Shown here: positions 9,769 to 19,147 of the stretch, in pieces | Numbering within the stretch: the first letter of the stretch is position 1 | Layout: each line of letters begins with the position of its first letter | Assembly (NCBI GenBank): GCA_965263205.1 | Contig: CBDHHF010000010.1 | Location: forward strand, 19,336 to 83,335 | Source: JBCCIM01 sp965263205 | Lineage (GTDB): Bacteria > Bacteroidota > Rhodothermia > Rhodothermales > JAHQVL01 | Reading direction: 5' to 3' | DNA length: 64,000 bases | Translations under genes and position numbers: made by a program | The notes under the pieces: generated by a model | Databases searched by the model: none | Told to the model about the DNA's origin: nothing | Seen by the model: the letters and a program-made list of their open reading frames with translations, nothing else

Positions 9769-10815
9769 ATGCATTCCAATCCAAGAAATACGAGCTCAGC
9801 GTGGCGCTCGAAACGCCGCGGAAAGCGCTATTTTAGCGTTTTAAGACCGGCGTTGTTGCCGTTGCTGGGTGCATTTTTGTTTTTGGTACCGGGGCAGTCT
9901 TTTGCACAGCGTCCATTCCTCCAATACGACCAACTCTACCGGGGTGAGGAATCACAACGCGAATTTTATGGTGGATATGCCCTTACGGCCGAAGTAGCGT
10001 ACCGTAACGCCGGCGCCTTGCAGGGAGAAGAACTTCAGGTGGTTGAACCCAATCCGCTTGGCCTCAGCTTCAGACTGGATTACCAATTCGCAAAACGGCT
10101 CGACTTGAGCGCTGTGGTGGATGCTGCCGGAAATAGCACGCGGCGCGGCCTTTCGTTAAGCTGGTTGGTGTTTAAATACTACGAACACAGCGACACCCGC
10201 TCTTTTGCCCTACGCCTTGCTGTTGATCCCTCTTTTGGGGGGCGTGTAGGATTTCCTCAAATCGACATTGCGTGGTTATCATCTACGCTCGTTTCGCCGC
10301 TTGCCTCAACTAACTTTGCATTTGGCGTACGTCGCGTGCGTTTAGGATACGAGCAATGGGTACTGGCTGAGCCCGGGCTTTCTACGGGCTTTGTGTTGCA
10401 TGGTACCGGGCCCTTCTCCAGTCCGCGCAACAACCTGGACGTTGTCTACACGCGTGCGCTGGGATGGGAAGTCCATATGATGTTTGGATACAACTTCCGC
10501 CTCGATCCTGCCGGCAGTAATATTTTTGTCTCTGTTTTGGGGCAGGCAGGCAATTACGATCTTCTCGAAACGTCCTTTGAGCAACCGCTCCTCGGTGCGC
10601 TTAACCTGGATGCGGCAACATCTTTCAAAAAAGAAATTACAACGGCCAAAGATTATGTAGGCGGCGTAATTTGGGCGCGGTCGGGCGTCGAATTCCACCG
10701 ACCGGGTTTCAAGATTATGCCTTACGTTGGTTTGCCGCTGCGGCAGTGGGTACCCGGTGAGGGAGATTGGCCGCGTTCACGCCGGCAAGTTGGTGTTCGA
10801 TTTATGTTGCGATAA
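9769..10815 (+). CDS. Predicted outer-membrane beta-barrel protein, function unknown
   Basis: About 348 residues from the ATG at 9769; a GTG at 9706 would add 21 residues. I prefer the ATG because a basic N-terminus (WRSKRRGKRYFSVLRP) followed by a hydrophobic core and QSFAQ makes a good signal peptide. The mature chain alternates aromatic and polar residues in short strands (LGLSFRLDYQFAKRLDLSAV, HRPGFKIMPYVGLPLRQW) and ends VGVRFMLR, as barrels do. I do not recognise a family. It stands alone, with the dispersed hairpin repeat directly behind it. Confidence 0.6.
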   Translation: MHSNPRNTSSAWRSKRRGKRYFSVLRPALLPLLGAFLFLVPGQSFAQRPFLQYDQLYRGEESQREFYGGYALTAEVAYRNAGALQGEELQVVEPNPLGLSFRLDYQFAKRLDLSAVVDAAGNSTRRGLSLSWLVFKYYEHSDTRSFALRLAVDPSFGGRVGFPQIDIAWLSSTLVSPLASTNFAFGVRRVRLGYEQWVLAEPGLSTGFVLHGTGPFSSPRNNLDVVYTRALGWEVHMMFGYNFRLDPAGSNIFVSVLGQAGNYDLLETSFEQPLLGALNLDAATSFKKEITTAKDYVGGVIWARSGVEFHRPGFKIMPYVGLPLRQWVPGEGDWPRSRRQVGVRFMLR

Positions 10816-10825
10816 GGCTTATGAT

Positions 10826-10880
10826 GCAAACAAATAAATTATTTGTTTGCGGTTGAAGGTTGCATGTTAAAGGTTGAAAG
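10826..10880 (+). repeat. Dispersed intergenic repeat with terminator-like hairpin, copy 2
   Basis: GCAAACAAAT (10826-10835) pairs with ATTTGTTTGC (10841-10850) around a 5-base loop. GGTTGAAGGTTGCATGTTAAAGG follows. It matches the repeat at 4291-4350 in both hairpin arms and tail, and likewise sits just after a gene end. Related text (AAAGGTTGAAGAGTTTGTTTGC) occurs at about 54763. Confidence 0.65.
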
Positions 10881-10946
10881 TCCGTTGGCTTGTAGCAGTT
10901 ACTTTTTTCCGACACAACCCTCAAACGTTATTTTTTTACTTCGTTG

Positions 10947-11441
10947 ATGCTTATAGGCATTCTTTCTGATACCCACGGTTATTTCCATCCAGCAATTCCT
11001 GATTACCTCAGCGGTGTAGACCTGATTTTGCACGCCGGCGATATTGGTACAACCACCATCCTCGATCAACTGGAGGCCCTTGCACCAACACGCGCTGTTT
11101 GGGGAAATATCGATGGGCAAGAGATCCGGCACAGGACCGAGAAACACATGCGGATCAAGTATGCCGGATTGAAGTTCTGGATGACGCACATCGCCGGCCA
11201 TCCGAAAGCGTGGCAGCGAAACATGGATAAGCAGTTGGCCGTTGAGCCTCCCGATATTTTTATCTGTGGACACAGCCATATTTTGCGGGTTGAACGCGTG
11301 AAGTCGCTGGGGAATATGCTTTATATTAACCCAGGCGCTGCAGGCCGGCAGGGATTTCATAAAGTGAAAACCTGTCTGCGACTTAACATTGAAGGGGGCA
11401 AGCCGAAGCAAGTTGAGGTCGTGCATCTCGACGAAAAGTAG
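10947..11441 (+). CDS. YfcE/MJ0936-type metallophosphoesterase
   Basis: 164 residues from the ATG at 10947 (a TTG one codon upstream is less likely). The calcineurin-like phosphoesterase motifs appear in order: GILSDTHGY (residues about 5-13), LHAGDIG (about 30), VWGNIDG (about 55), MTHIAGHP (about 85) and FICGHSHILRV (about 113), then NPGAAG. This set defines the small YfcE/MJ0936 phosphodiesterases, which act on phosphodiester bonds using two metal ions. It lies 50 bases upstream of the RsbU-like gene and could share its transcript. The natural substrate is unknown. Confidence 0.9.
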   Translation: MLIGILSDTHGYFHPAIPDYLSGVDLILHAGDIGTTTILDQLEALAPTRAVWGNIDGQEIRHRTEKHMRIKYAGLKFWMTHIAGHPKAWQRNMDKQLAVEPPDIFICGHSHILRVERVKSLGNMLYINPGAAGRQGFHKVKTCLRLNIEGGKPKQVEVVHLDEK

Positions 11442-11491
11442 CGGTTCTCCGAACGCATCCCTGCAAACACACTACGTACCCTGAGAGGCCC

Positions 11492-13225
11492 ATGCCCGGA
11501 AGTACTTCACACGAGCAAAGGACGACCCGCCACGACTTGCGGGCACTGTACGAAACGAGCCAGATGTTGAGCTCGTCTCTCGACCTGGAGTTCATCCTCA
11601 ACAATCTATTGCTGACCGCCATGAGCAAGCTGCTTGTGACCCGCGGCGTGGCATTGCTGTATAATGACGAGGAAGGATGTTACCAGGTACTGAAGGTCAA
11701 AGGGCTTCCCAATATGGACGCCGGCGCGAAAATTAAGCTCGATGAGCTGCATTCTGGCGAATTGATTGGTGCAGACGATATCCCTGAAGAACTCGCCCGG
11801 CATCAGATCGTGATGCTGCTGCCTGTTGCTTTTGGGCATCGAAAAATTGGACTCATCGGTCTGGGGCCCAAAGCAACGGGACAGGCATTCGATCCGGAAG
11901 AGCTCGAGTTCATTTTGTCGCTCGTCAACATGTCGTCTGCCTCGGTACTCAACTCGTTGATGGTTGAAGAATTGCAGCTCACCAACCGTGAGCTCGATGG
12001 GAAGGTACAGCAGCTGAATACCCTGTTCGATTTGTCGCAGGAATTCAATGCGACCGTGGATCGCGAGAAGCTGGTCAAGCTGCTTGCGTTTGCGCTCATG
12101 GGGCAGATGCTGGTGAACAAACACTTGTTTTTGCTCCAGCGTCGCGATGATGACGAAGAAACATCGTCGCTGCAAATTGTGGCTTCACAAGGCGTAGATA
12201 CGGGGGTTTGTTCAGGCGAAATGCTTGAGAAGCTTGCCGACTTGAAAAAAGAATTACAATTCGACAACGAAGACGAGACGCCTGAAGAATGGCGATCCCT
12301 GTGTGACGCCGGCCTTGCGCTTGTACTACCCATTCGGCACAAAAATGAAACAAGCGCGGTCCTGTGCCTCGGGCCTAAAATGACCGGACAGGCGTACCAG
12401 CCAGACGACATCGACTTGCTGTATGCCCTCGGTAACCTCGCCTTTGTATCGATTCAGAACAGTTACCTGGTTGAGCAGCAAATCGAAAAAGAGCGACTCG
12501 AAGAAGAAATGCGGCTCGCGCGTGACATCCAGGAACGGTTGCTGCCGCGCGAAACGCCAGAGGTATCCGGATTGCAAATGGCGTCACTTGCTTTGCCAAG
12601 CCGGCATGTAGGTGGGGATTACTTTGACCTTGTGGCACAGCAAAATGGGAGTATTCTGATTGCCATCGCTGACGTAACAGGAAAAGGGGTGCCGGCGGCG
12701 TTGCTTATGGCGAACTTGCAGGCCTGCCTGCATACCATGGTTCCGATGGACCTGACCATGGAAGAATTCATCGGCCACATGAACCGGGTGATCTGCCAGA
12801 ACACAAGCTTCGATAAATTTATTACGGCCTTTACAGGGCTTTATCATCCGGAAACGCGCCGATTCGAATACGTGAATGCCGGCCACAATCCGCCGATGTT
12901 GTTGCGCAAAGACGGTGCGCTGGAGCTGCTGGAAGAAGGGGGGCTATTGCTCGGCGTGATGAAAGACATGCCGTATAAGCGTGGAAGTGTGGACTTGCTG
13001 CCGGGGGATATTCTCGTTTCGTTTACTGACGGGGTAACCGAAGCCATGAGTCCCGAGGAAGAAGAATTCCACGAAGACCGCCTCGAAGCGATATTGCGTG
13101 AACATCAGGACGAATCAGCACAGCATATCCTGGACGCCATCCGTACCGCAATTGTAGACTTCACGGGTAGCGAAACGCAGCTCAGCGACGATCTCACCAT
13201 GATCGTCATGAAAGTGGGTAGCTAG
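11492..13225 (+). CDS. RsbU-like PP2C serine phosphatase with two GAF domains
   Basis: 577 residues. Residues about 15-155 and 175-330 are GAF-type sensory domains, each starting with a helix such as LRALYETSQMLSSSLDLEFI or LNTLFDLSQEFNATVDREKL. A linker helix (EKERLEEEMRLARDIQERLLP) leads to a SpoIIE/RsbU PP2C phosphatase domain (about 365-577). That domain has HVGGDYFDL, IADVTGKGVPAALLMAN, NAGHNPPML and SDDLTMIVMK, which supply the metal-binding aspartates. Such proteins dephosphorylate anti-anti-sigma factors in partner-switching stress pathways. No STAS or RsbW-like partner is visible nearby, so the target is elsewhere or different. Confidence 0.92.
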   Translation: MPGSTSHEQRTTRHDLRALYETSQMLSSSLDLEFILNNLLLTAMSKLLVTRGVALLYNDEEGCYQVLKVKGLPNMDAGAKIKLDELHSGELIGADDIPEELARHQIVMLLPVAFGHRKIGLIGLGPKATGQAFDPEELEFILSLVNMSSASVLNSLMVEELQLTNRELDGKVQQLNTLFDLSQEFNATVDREKLVKLLAFALMGQMLVNKHLFLLQRRDDDEETSSLQIVASQGVDTGVCSGEMLEKLADLKKELQFDNEDETPEEWRSLCDAGLALVLPIRHKNETSAVLCLGPKMTGQAYQPDDIDLLYALGNLAFVSIQNSYLVEQQIEKERLEEEMRLARDIQERLLPRETPEVSGLQMASLALPSRHVGGDYFDLVAQQNGSILIAIADVTGKGVPAALLMANLQACLHTMVPMDLTMEEFIGHMNRVICQNTSFDKFITAFTGLYHPETRRFEYVNAGHNPPMLLRKDGALELLEEGGLLLGVMKDMPYKRGSVDLLPGDILVSFTDGVTEAMSPEEEEFHEDRLEAILREHQDESAQHILDAIRTAIVDFTGSETQLSDDLTMIVMKVGS

Positions 13226-13248
13226 TTCGAAAGCTAACGCTTTGCTTG

Positions 13249-14505
13249 TCAGGCAGAGGGTGCAGCTGTATGGGCTGTGGCAAAAATAGCAGCCAACTGT
13301 TTTTTGGTAACGTCAGAAAGGGTACGCGATCGGCGCGCCATGAGGCGCTCGATGGCTTCGTACGCTTTGTCAAGGCGATAGGGCTGAAATCCACCATTGG
13401 GGCTGCCCCAACTGAAGGAAGGCAGATGCCGTGGCAGAAACTCACTGCCAAACAGGTTACATCCTACACCAAAAACGGAGGCGGTGTTTACCATCGAGCT
13501 TATCCCGATTTTGCAGTAATCCGCCATGATCAGGCCGAGGAATTGACGGCCCGTTGGCTCAAACGCATTCAGGTGCTCGTTGTATAGCGTGGCCTCTCTG
13601 TAGTCGTTTCGAAGGTTGGACGCGTTTGTGCCGGCTCCGATGTTACACCAGGAGCCGATATAAGCATGCCCGAGGAAGCCTTCGTGCGCTTTATTGGAGA
13701 AGGACTGCATAATCACTTCTGTAACTTCTCCACCCGCTTTGCAAATGGGGCCTATGGCGCTTTTTGATACATCTGCGCGTGGTTTAACGGTGCTGCGTTT
13801 GCCAAGGTAAATCGGCCCGCGCACTATTGCGCCCTCCATGATTTTAACGCCTCGAGCAATAAACACGGGGCCTTCTGAAGCATTGATAATAGCCCCGGGT
13901 GCAATTTCTACATCCGGGCCAATGAAAATCGATTCGGAGTTATACAGCGTGACTGAAGCGTGGACCTGCGGGGGTGTTTCCGCTTTGAAATTACGCGTCA
14001 GCCGGGCAAGATCTTGTTCGAGTCGAGGTTGCAGACCGTCGACTAAATGCCAGAGCCGGCTAATCATCTCTACCCCACTAACTTCTTCAACAGGCAAGCC
14101 TTCGAACGTAGATGCATCAACAGGACCATCAAACTTGAGCGACTTCATGTCAGGCGCCCAGGCAGCCACAACAATCCCGTCTTGCACAAAGACCCTCGCT
14201 TTCTTCTTTTTGGAGGATTTACGCGAAAGACGCGCGACCAACTGAATAGGCAGTACTGTAATTCTACCATTGACAAACAAATAGCCGCGTTCGTCTTCAC
14301 CCTCATTTACCGGAAGCCCTGTCTGGCTACGCACAATTTCCTCAATTTCGGTCCGCGCGTGCAGTGAAAGGGTTGGGCGGTCAAACGTTTCCCATAAACG
14401 GACAAGGTTATTTAACGCACCTGTACGGATCAGGTAGACACCGCGTGTTTGTGCAATTGGAGAGAGGTGGTAGACTTCGTGGTCTTCAAAAAGACAAAGG
14501 TGCAT
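13249..14505 (-). CDS. GlmU-family putative sugar nucleotidyltransferase with left-handed beta-helix
   Basis: 418 residues. The N-terminal half is a divergent nucleotidyltransferase-like domain beginning MHLCLFEDHEVYHLSPIAQTR. The C-terminal half (about 195-400) is a left-handed beta-helix built from hexapeptide repeats (VEIAPGAIINASEGPVFIAR, then IMEGAIVRGPIYLGKRSTV) with the conserved HEGFLGHAYIGSWCNIGAGT. This layout matches the Bacteroidota 'GlmU family protein' group of putative sugar-1-phosphate nucleotidyl/acyl transferases. It lies convergent with the RsbU-like gene, 23 bases apart. The exact sugar is unknown. Confidence 0.85.
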   Translation of the reverse strand: MHLCLFEDHEVYHLSPIAQTRGVYLIRTGALNNLVRLWETFDRPTLSLHARTEIEEIVRSQTGLPVNEGEDERGYLFVNGRITVLPIQLVARLSRKSSKKKKARVFVQDGIVVAAWAPDMKSLKFDGPVDASTFEGLPVEEVSGVEMISRLWHLVDGLQPRLEQDLARLTRNFKAETPPQVHASVTLYNSESIFIGPDVEIAPGAIINASEGPVFIARGVKIMEGAIVRGPIYLGKRSTVKPRADVSKSAIGPICKAGGEVTEVIMQSFSNKAHEGFLGHAYIGSWCNIGAGTNASNLRNDYREATLYNEHLNAFEPTGRQFLGLIMADYCKIGISSMVNTASVFGVGCNLFGSEFLPRHLPSFSWGSPNGGFQPYRLDKAYEAIERLMARRSRTLSDVTKKQLAAIFATAHTAAPSA

Positions 14506-14683
14506 AACTTATTTGGCATGAACCAGGCTGGATGCGTATGTGAAATCCGCCAGGTAGAACTAAAGTGGCTAGAACTAAAACGGAATGGAACAGGGTGCTC
14601 GTTGATGACCGCAGATATGCTTTAGGTCGTGTTGACGTAATATCCTGGGGTACAAAGAATAAGCGCAGGATTACTTAACTCTA

Positions 14684-15376
14684 TCAGCCGGCATTGTGTT
14701 CTGTAGCAGGATCTGGAGGCGTCTCGAAAGGCGGTGAATTCGGCGCGTTGGCGTGATTTAGCCGCTTGAGCAGTACTTCGTAAAGCTGAGCAACTTGTGC
14801 TTCTAGATGATCTGGTGATCCGTCATTGTGGAGCACGTAGTCTGCTTTTTCCAATAGGACTTCAGTGGGCAGCTGGTGGTCCATACGACTCCGTACGTTT
14901 GCTTCTGTTGTGTTATCACGTGCCACAACGCGCGCAATGCGTATATGGATGGGCGCGTGCACGACAACCACTGCGTCCAGGCGGTCTGCACTACCTGATT
15001 CATAGATGAGCGCTGCTTCGTAAACGAGTAGCTTCTTGCCGGCTTCGAGGGCGTTGTCGCGTTCGCGTTGTAATACGCCGGCCATGCGTGGATGTACAAT
15101 GCTATTAATTTGTGCCACCGCCGCATCATCGCCAAACACTTTTGCTGCAAGGTGGGCACGATTCAAGCTACCATCTTCCTGATAACTTTCAGCACCGAAA
15201 GCCGCTGTAATTTCCTGTCTCACATCTGTGTCATCTACCATAAGTGCCTTGGCAGCAGCATCAGCATATACAACGTGCGCGCCGCGATCGGCAAAGAATT
15301 GGCATGCCAATGACTTACCGCTACCAATACCTCCGGTAACGCCGAGTAAGAAAATCTGGTTGGAAGGCGTAGCCAT
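14684..15376 (-). CDS. coaE: Dephospho-CoA kinase
   Basis: 230 residues; catalyses the last step of coenzyme A synthesis, phosphorylating the 3'-hydroxyl of dephospho-CoA. The Walker A motif is LLGVTGGIGSGKSLACQFF near the N-terminus. It is followed by the family segments VVYADAAAK, VFGDDAAVAQINSIVHPRM, LLVYEAALIYESG and VVVVHAPIHIRIARVVARD. The C-terminal tail after about residue 205 is low-complexity and probably dispensable. It lies 11 bases downstream of the barrel gene and shares a minus-strand run with the HIT gene. Confidence 0.93.
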   Translation of the reverse strand: MATPSNQIFLLGVTGGIGSGKSLACQFFADRGAHVVYADAAAKALMVDDTDVRQEITAAFGAESYQEDGSLNRAHLAAKVFGDDAAVAQINSIVHPRMAGVLQRERDNALEAGKKLLVYEAALIYESGSADRLDAVVVVHAPIHIRIARVVARDNTTEANVRSRMDHQLPTEVLLEKADYVLHNDGSPDHLEAQVAQLYEVLLKRLNHANAPNSPPFETPPDPATEHNAG

Positions 15377-15387
15377 AGGAAAAAGGG

Positions 15388-17439
15388 CTATAGATTCCAG
15401 ATGACAGACAGTGCGATGTTGGGGATCGTCTTTAATGTACCCCGTTGTGCTTCACGCTGAATGTGATCTGCGAGTTCCTCGGGGAGATCGCCGTACAAGC
15501 GCTGCCTGATGCGTTGAAAATTGAGCCATCCATCGAGACGAATAGCTGAGCCGCGGGGCATGGGCCATACGAGCGCCATGGTGGGGCCTATTTGCTCAAT
15601 CCACCGCCGGCCTTGTCGAGTTACGGTACTGCGCAAAATGGTACCCTCTTCGTCGCGCACAAAATCACCATTTTCATCAATGCGTCGGTATCTGACGGTG
15701 TTGGCGCGCTCAAAATCAGTTCGGGTAAACACGCGCACGCCAATCTCACTATTTAATCTGCCTTCCGACCGGAGGCGTACCCAGCCGCTGTAGGTTTGCA
15801 GGGTGTCGAAAGGGATTTCAGCAAACGAATCTTGTAAAAAACGGCCGAGGCGGAGGTCGCTGAACCCACCATTGACCTGAAGCTGGATGCCCTCGCCCAG
15901 ATCCTGCTTAAACTCCGATTCATAGCGCAGTTCGCGGGCTGATTGATCCGTGGGGCGCCGGCCTTCCAATACAAAGTCGTCGACTGTATACGTCGCCCGG
16001 ACTTCGGACGTTACCCGAAAATACGTTGCTTGCGCCGGTGTCCAGATGATGGTTGGCCGGAAGCGGAGCGTGCGTTGCACGTTGTTTTCTGCGGAGCGCC
16101 GGGCTTTCAAGTACACCGTGTGGTAGTAGGACCCGAACACGTTCATATTCACGGCTACATAAGGGCTCAGTCTGTACTGGATACCTACAAGTCCGTTGAA
16201 AAAGGCCTCATCTCTGTCATCCTGGTTGGCAAGCGGTGTATCGTGTCGGAGAATGTTGGCGGTGCCTTCTGTGCGCACGTCCATTTTCTGGGTTACGGCA
16301 ATCTGGTTGCGGAGCCTGAGGGTGAAGAAGCTGCGGTCATAATCAGCCTGTTCAAGCAGGTCGCCTTTCTGCGTAGCCTGAACGGGGGGGAGTTCGTCGC
16401 GATTTGCGAGTTGCCGCTGTTCAAACTCTGCACCACCCTGCATGGTCAAGTGGGAAACGACTCGCCGATTTTCGAAGAGCAACCCAACCTCGGCATCAAC
16501 AGTCCGGCGGTTGAAATCCGTATCGAAAAAGATGGACTGATCGGGTGCCTGGTAGGTGCGAATTTTACGGTTGTTAGCGGTAAAGTCGACGTTGCTGGTA
16601 AGCTTGAGGGTTTTGGTGAGGGGCGATTCAAGCTCCAGGCCAATGAAAAGTGTATCGCTGGTTGTGGCCTCGATGGTTTGCGTGAGCAGGTTGGAATCGG
16701 TGTCTCTGTTGAGAAACGAAATGGCCTGGTAGGCGTCGCGTCGTGCGTTGGAGTACGAGAAGGTAGAGCCCAGGCGTGTTTCGGCAAACAGGCGTTCAGC
16801 CTGGCCGGCCATGCGCACGGAGCTACCGCGCCTTGGATTGATCAGTTGCAGGTTGCCCCCGGCTTCTATGGCGACGTTGGATGTACTGCTGTTGCGCGGC
16901 AAAAAGCGCAGCTGCCCGCCAAATGCAGGGCCGGCATCGTTTTGCAGGGGAGCACTGCCATCTTCACGATTGGCCCCGGGCCGCTGATCCATCGCAAAAC
17001 CAATGGCGGGCTCAAACGACAATACATCCAGCAGTTTGAAGGTGGTGAAAGCATAAACATCCTGCGAGAGTACACGGCTTTGGCTATACCATGCAAGCCG
17101 GCCCTTGAAGTGGGGGACAACGGATGAAGTAGCCTCGGTTCGGTCGAGTAACCACGACAGTTGGTTCTCGTCCCTGAAGCTCAACAGGTTGTTGAAGAGA
17201 ATAAAAGCATCTGATGAAAACCGGTTGGTTGCAGCAAATTGCCATTTCTTAATCCGTTGCTGCAGGCGTAAATCTGCTGTCCAGCGGTAGCGGTTTACAT
17301 CGCGTTCAAACCCGGTGGCGAGTTGCTGCTGGTTTTGAGCGAGGGCTGTAGTGGGCAACAACAGGCAAACTGCGCACACGTAAAGCAGCCGCGTCAGGTG
17401 ACGTGCCGGGAAACGTGATGGGTTTGCAATGAAGGACAT
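15388..17439 (-). CDS. Large predicted outer-membrane beta-barrel protein
   Basis: About 683 residues from the ATG at 17439, where MSFIANPSRFPARHLTRLLY leads into a signal peptide ending TTALAQ. The open frame extends upstream to 17607 but would overlap the HIT gene, so I reject that start. The mature chain is rich in alternating strands (WTADLRLQQRIKKWQFAATN, FFTLRLRNQIAVTQKMDVRT, YFRVTSEVRATYTVDDFVLE) and ends IALSVIWNL, typical of a large barrel. No family is recognised. It sits between HIT and coaE on the same strand. A long antisense open frame inside it has no protein-like features. Confidence 0.65.
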   Translation of the reverse strand: MSFIANPSRFPARHLTRLLYVCAVCLLLPTTALAQNQQQLATGFERDVNRYRWTADLRLQQRIKKWQFAATNRFSSDAFILFNNLLSFRDENQLSWLLDRTEATSSVVPHFKGRLAWYSQSRVLSQDVYAFTTFKLLDVLSFEPAIGFAMDQRPGANREDGSAPLQNDAGPAFGGQLRFLPRNSSTSNVAIEAGGNLQLINPRRGSSVRMAGQAERLFAETRLGSTFSYSNARRDAYQAISFLNRDTDSNLLTQTIEATTSDTLFIGLELESPLTKTLKLTSNVDFTANNRKIRTYQAPDQSIFFDTDFNRRTVDAEVGLLFENRRVVSHLTMQGGAEFEQRQLANRDELPPVQATQKGDLLEQADYDRSFFTLRLRNQIAVTQKMDVRTEGTANILRHDTPLANQDDRDEAFFNGLVGIQYRLSPYVAVNMNVFGSYYHTVYLKARRSAENNVQRTLRFRPTIIWTPAQATYFRVTSEVRATYTVDDFVLEGRRPTDQSARELRYESEFKQDLGEGIQLQVNGGFSDLRLGRFLQDSFAEIPFDTLQTYSGWVRLRSEGRLNSEIGVRVFTRTDFERANTVRYRRIDENGDFVRDEEGTILRSTVTRQGRRWIEQIGPTMALVWPMPRGSAIRLDGWLNFQRIRQRLYGDLPEELADHIQREAQRGTLKTIPNIALSVIWNL

Positions 17440-17476
17440 ATCAGAAATATGCAGCTCAAAAATATGCAGCAATAAC

Positions 17477-17821
17477 TTAACCGGGAGGCCATGAGAGCGG
17501 CCGGCCGCCCAGGAGGTGTAGATGAATATGAAAAACGGTTTGTCCTGCTGCTTCGCCACAATTGAAAACCGTCCTGTAGCCATCGGTGAGCCCTTCTTCT
17601 TTGGCAATTTTTTGGGCTACCAGAAAGAGATGACCAACCACTTGCTCATCTTCGGGAGTCAGGTCGTTCAGCGTAGGAATAGGTTTTCTGGGCACAATGA
17701 GGATATGGGTAGGCGCTTGCGGACTGATGTCGCGAAAGGCAATACACTGTTCATCTTCAAAGACCAGGTCGGCCGGGATTTCCCGGTCTGCAATTTTTTC
17801 GAAGAGCGTTTTTTCAGCCAT
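17477..17821 (-). CDS. HIT-family nucleotide-binding hydrolase (HINT-like)
   Basis: 114 residues from the ATG at 17821, which directly precedes the conserved TLFEKIADREIPADLVFEDE. The HIT signature HIHLHLLGGRPL, with the catalytic histidine triad, lies near the C-terminus. AFRDISPQAPTHILIVPRKP matches the nucleotide-binding core. HINT-type proteins hydrolyse purine nucleoside phosphoramidates and related adducts. The frame remains open 16 codons upstream, but those residues do not resemble the family. It is first in a minus-strand run with the barrel and coaE genes. Confidence 0.92.
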   Translation of the reverse strand: MAEKTLFEKIADREIPADLVFEDEQCIAFRDISPQAPTHILIVPRKPIPTLNDLTPEDEQVVGHLFLVAQKIAKEEGLTDGYRTVFNCGEAAGQTVFHIHLHLLGGRPLSWPPG

Positions 17822-18059
17822 GAAAAGCCAGAGGTGTATAGATGGTTGCCCGCACGATGATGTATACATCTACATGTACATCGCAAAGGGGCGAGCGTCG
17901 TTATCAGCGTAAAAAGAACCTTGTACGCAAGATACAGCAAGACGTGCCCTGTGTGTAGATTCGTGTCTGGTGTGTAATAGATGCGGTCCTGTTTGAAACC
18001 CACTAGTAGAGCGTTGGTACAGAGCGTTCTGATCATCCACCAAAATACGTTTGAACGAT

Positions 18060-18473
18060 ATGCCGCTCGTTTATGTAACGCGTAAAGCACACTTTAATGC
18101 AGCACACCGTTTACACAATCCGGAGAAGTCGGATGAATGGAATCGGGAGATGTTTGGCAAATGCAATAATGCCAACTGGCATGGCCATAACTACCACCTC
18201 GAAGTTACCGTTGCGGGTGAACCAGACCCGGAAACTGGGTACGTCATAGACCTCGGGTTACTCAAGAAGGTGATGAATGAGCGCGTGGTTGATGTGTGTG
18301 ACCACGCCAACCTGAACCTCGATGTTGCGTTTATGCGAGGTATTATGCCATCTACCGAGAACTTTGTAGTGGCAATTTGGAAGCAGTTGGAGGATGCCCT
18401 GCCTTCAGGGAAGCTCCATTGTATACGGCTCTATGAGACGGAGCGTAACATGGCAGAATACCGCGGCGAATGA
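18060..18473 (+). CDS. 6-pyruvoyl-tetrahydropterin synthase
   Basis: 137 residues from the ATG at 18060. The sequence follows true PTPS rather than typical QueD. Zinc-ligand histidines lie in FNAAHRLHN and WHGHNY, the catalytic cysteine in MFGKCNNANWHGHNY, and the C-terminal active-site segment is LHCIRLYETERNMAEYRGE, closely resembling animal PTPS. The enzyme converts 7,8-dihydroneopterin triphosphate to 6-pyruvoyl-tetrahydropterin. It is followed by folE and a short-chain dehydrogenase on the same strand, which supports a role in tetrahydrobiopterin synthesis. QueD function in queuosine synthesis is the alternative; no queC or queE is nearby. Confidence 0.9.
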   Translation: MPLVYVTRKAHFNAAHRLHNPEKSDEWNREMFGKCNNANWHGHNYHLEVTVAGEPDPETGYVIDLGLLKKVMNERVVDVCDHANLNLDVAFMRGIMPSTENFVVAIWKQLEDALPSGKLHCIRLYETERNMAEYRGE

Positions 18474-18525
18474 ACCTGTCGTGGCGTGAGGGATAGTACT
18501 CTTTAGAATAAAACGAATGAAATAG

Positions 18526-19146
18526 ATGGCGATAACGAAACGTGGCGAAGAGGAATTCTTGTATAGGCGTGAAGATCATTACAAAGAAGAGGTAACGGAT
18601 AGCCTCGCCGGTCAGGTCAAAAAAATGATTACAGACCTTGGCGAAGACGTTGAGCGAGAGGGATTGCTCAAAACGCCAGAGCGGGTAGCAAAAGCCTATC
18701 AATTCCTTACGCATGGATATCAGATGGATCCTGATGCCGTGTTGCGTAAGGCGTTGTTCGAAGAAGACTATAGCGAAATGATTGTGGTGAAAGATATTGA
18801 GCTCTATTCGCTGTGTGAGCATCACATGTTGCCTTTTTTTGGGAAAGCACATGTTGCCTATATTCCGAACGGTAAAATTGTAGGATTAAGTAAAATCCCT
18901 CGTGTTGTAGATGTATTTGCGCGCCGGCTCCAGGTGCAGGAACGGTTAACCCTGCAGATACGCGAAGCAATTGATCGGGTGCTCGAACCGTTGGGGGTTG
19001 CTGTGGTCATCGAAGCGCAGCATTTTTGCATGATGATGCGTGGCGCAGAGAAGCAGAACTCGTCTACAACAACAAGTTGTGTCAGTGGCGAATTCCGCAA
19101 GGAAGCAACCCGTTTCGAATTTTTGCGATTGATAGGAGCAAGGTGA
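18526..19146 (+). CDS. folE: GTP cyclohydrolase I
   Basis: 206 residues. The conserved core includes LLKTPERVAKAYQFLTHGY, the zinc-site segment LCEHHMLPFFGKAHVAYIP, KIVGLSKIPRVVDVFARRLQ and QHFCMMMRG; these supply the Cys-His-Cys metal ligands and GTP-binding residues. It opens GTP to 7,8-dihydroneopterin triphosphate, the precursor of folate and biopterin. It lies 52 bases after the PTPS gene and one base before the short-chain dehydrogenase start, so the three are almost certainly cotranscribed. Its product is the direct substrate of the upstream PTPS. Confidence 0.96.
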   Translation: MAITKRGEEEFLYRREDHYKEEVTDSLAGQVKKMITDLGEDVEREGLLKTPERVAKAYQFLTHGYQMDPDAVLRKALFEEDYSEMIVVKDIELYSLCEHHMLPFFGKAHVAYIPNGKIVGLSKIPRVVDVFARRLQVQERLTLQIREAIDRVLEPLGVAVVIEAQHFCMMMRGAEKQNSSTTTSCVSGEFRKEATRFEFLRLIGAR

Positions 19147-19147
19147 T

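Noticed and set aside
15943..17127. 394-codon plus-strand open frame inside the large barrel gene
   Set aside because: It is fully antisense to a coding gene with a clear signal peptide and barrel pattern. Its translation shows no domain, and long antisense frames are common at this GC content.
17439..17607. Upstream extension of the large barrel protein
   Set aside because: It would overlap the HIT gene and put 56 non-signal residues ahead of a good signal peptide.
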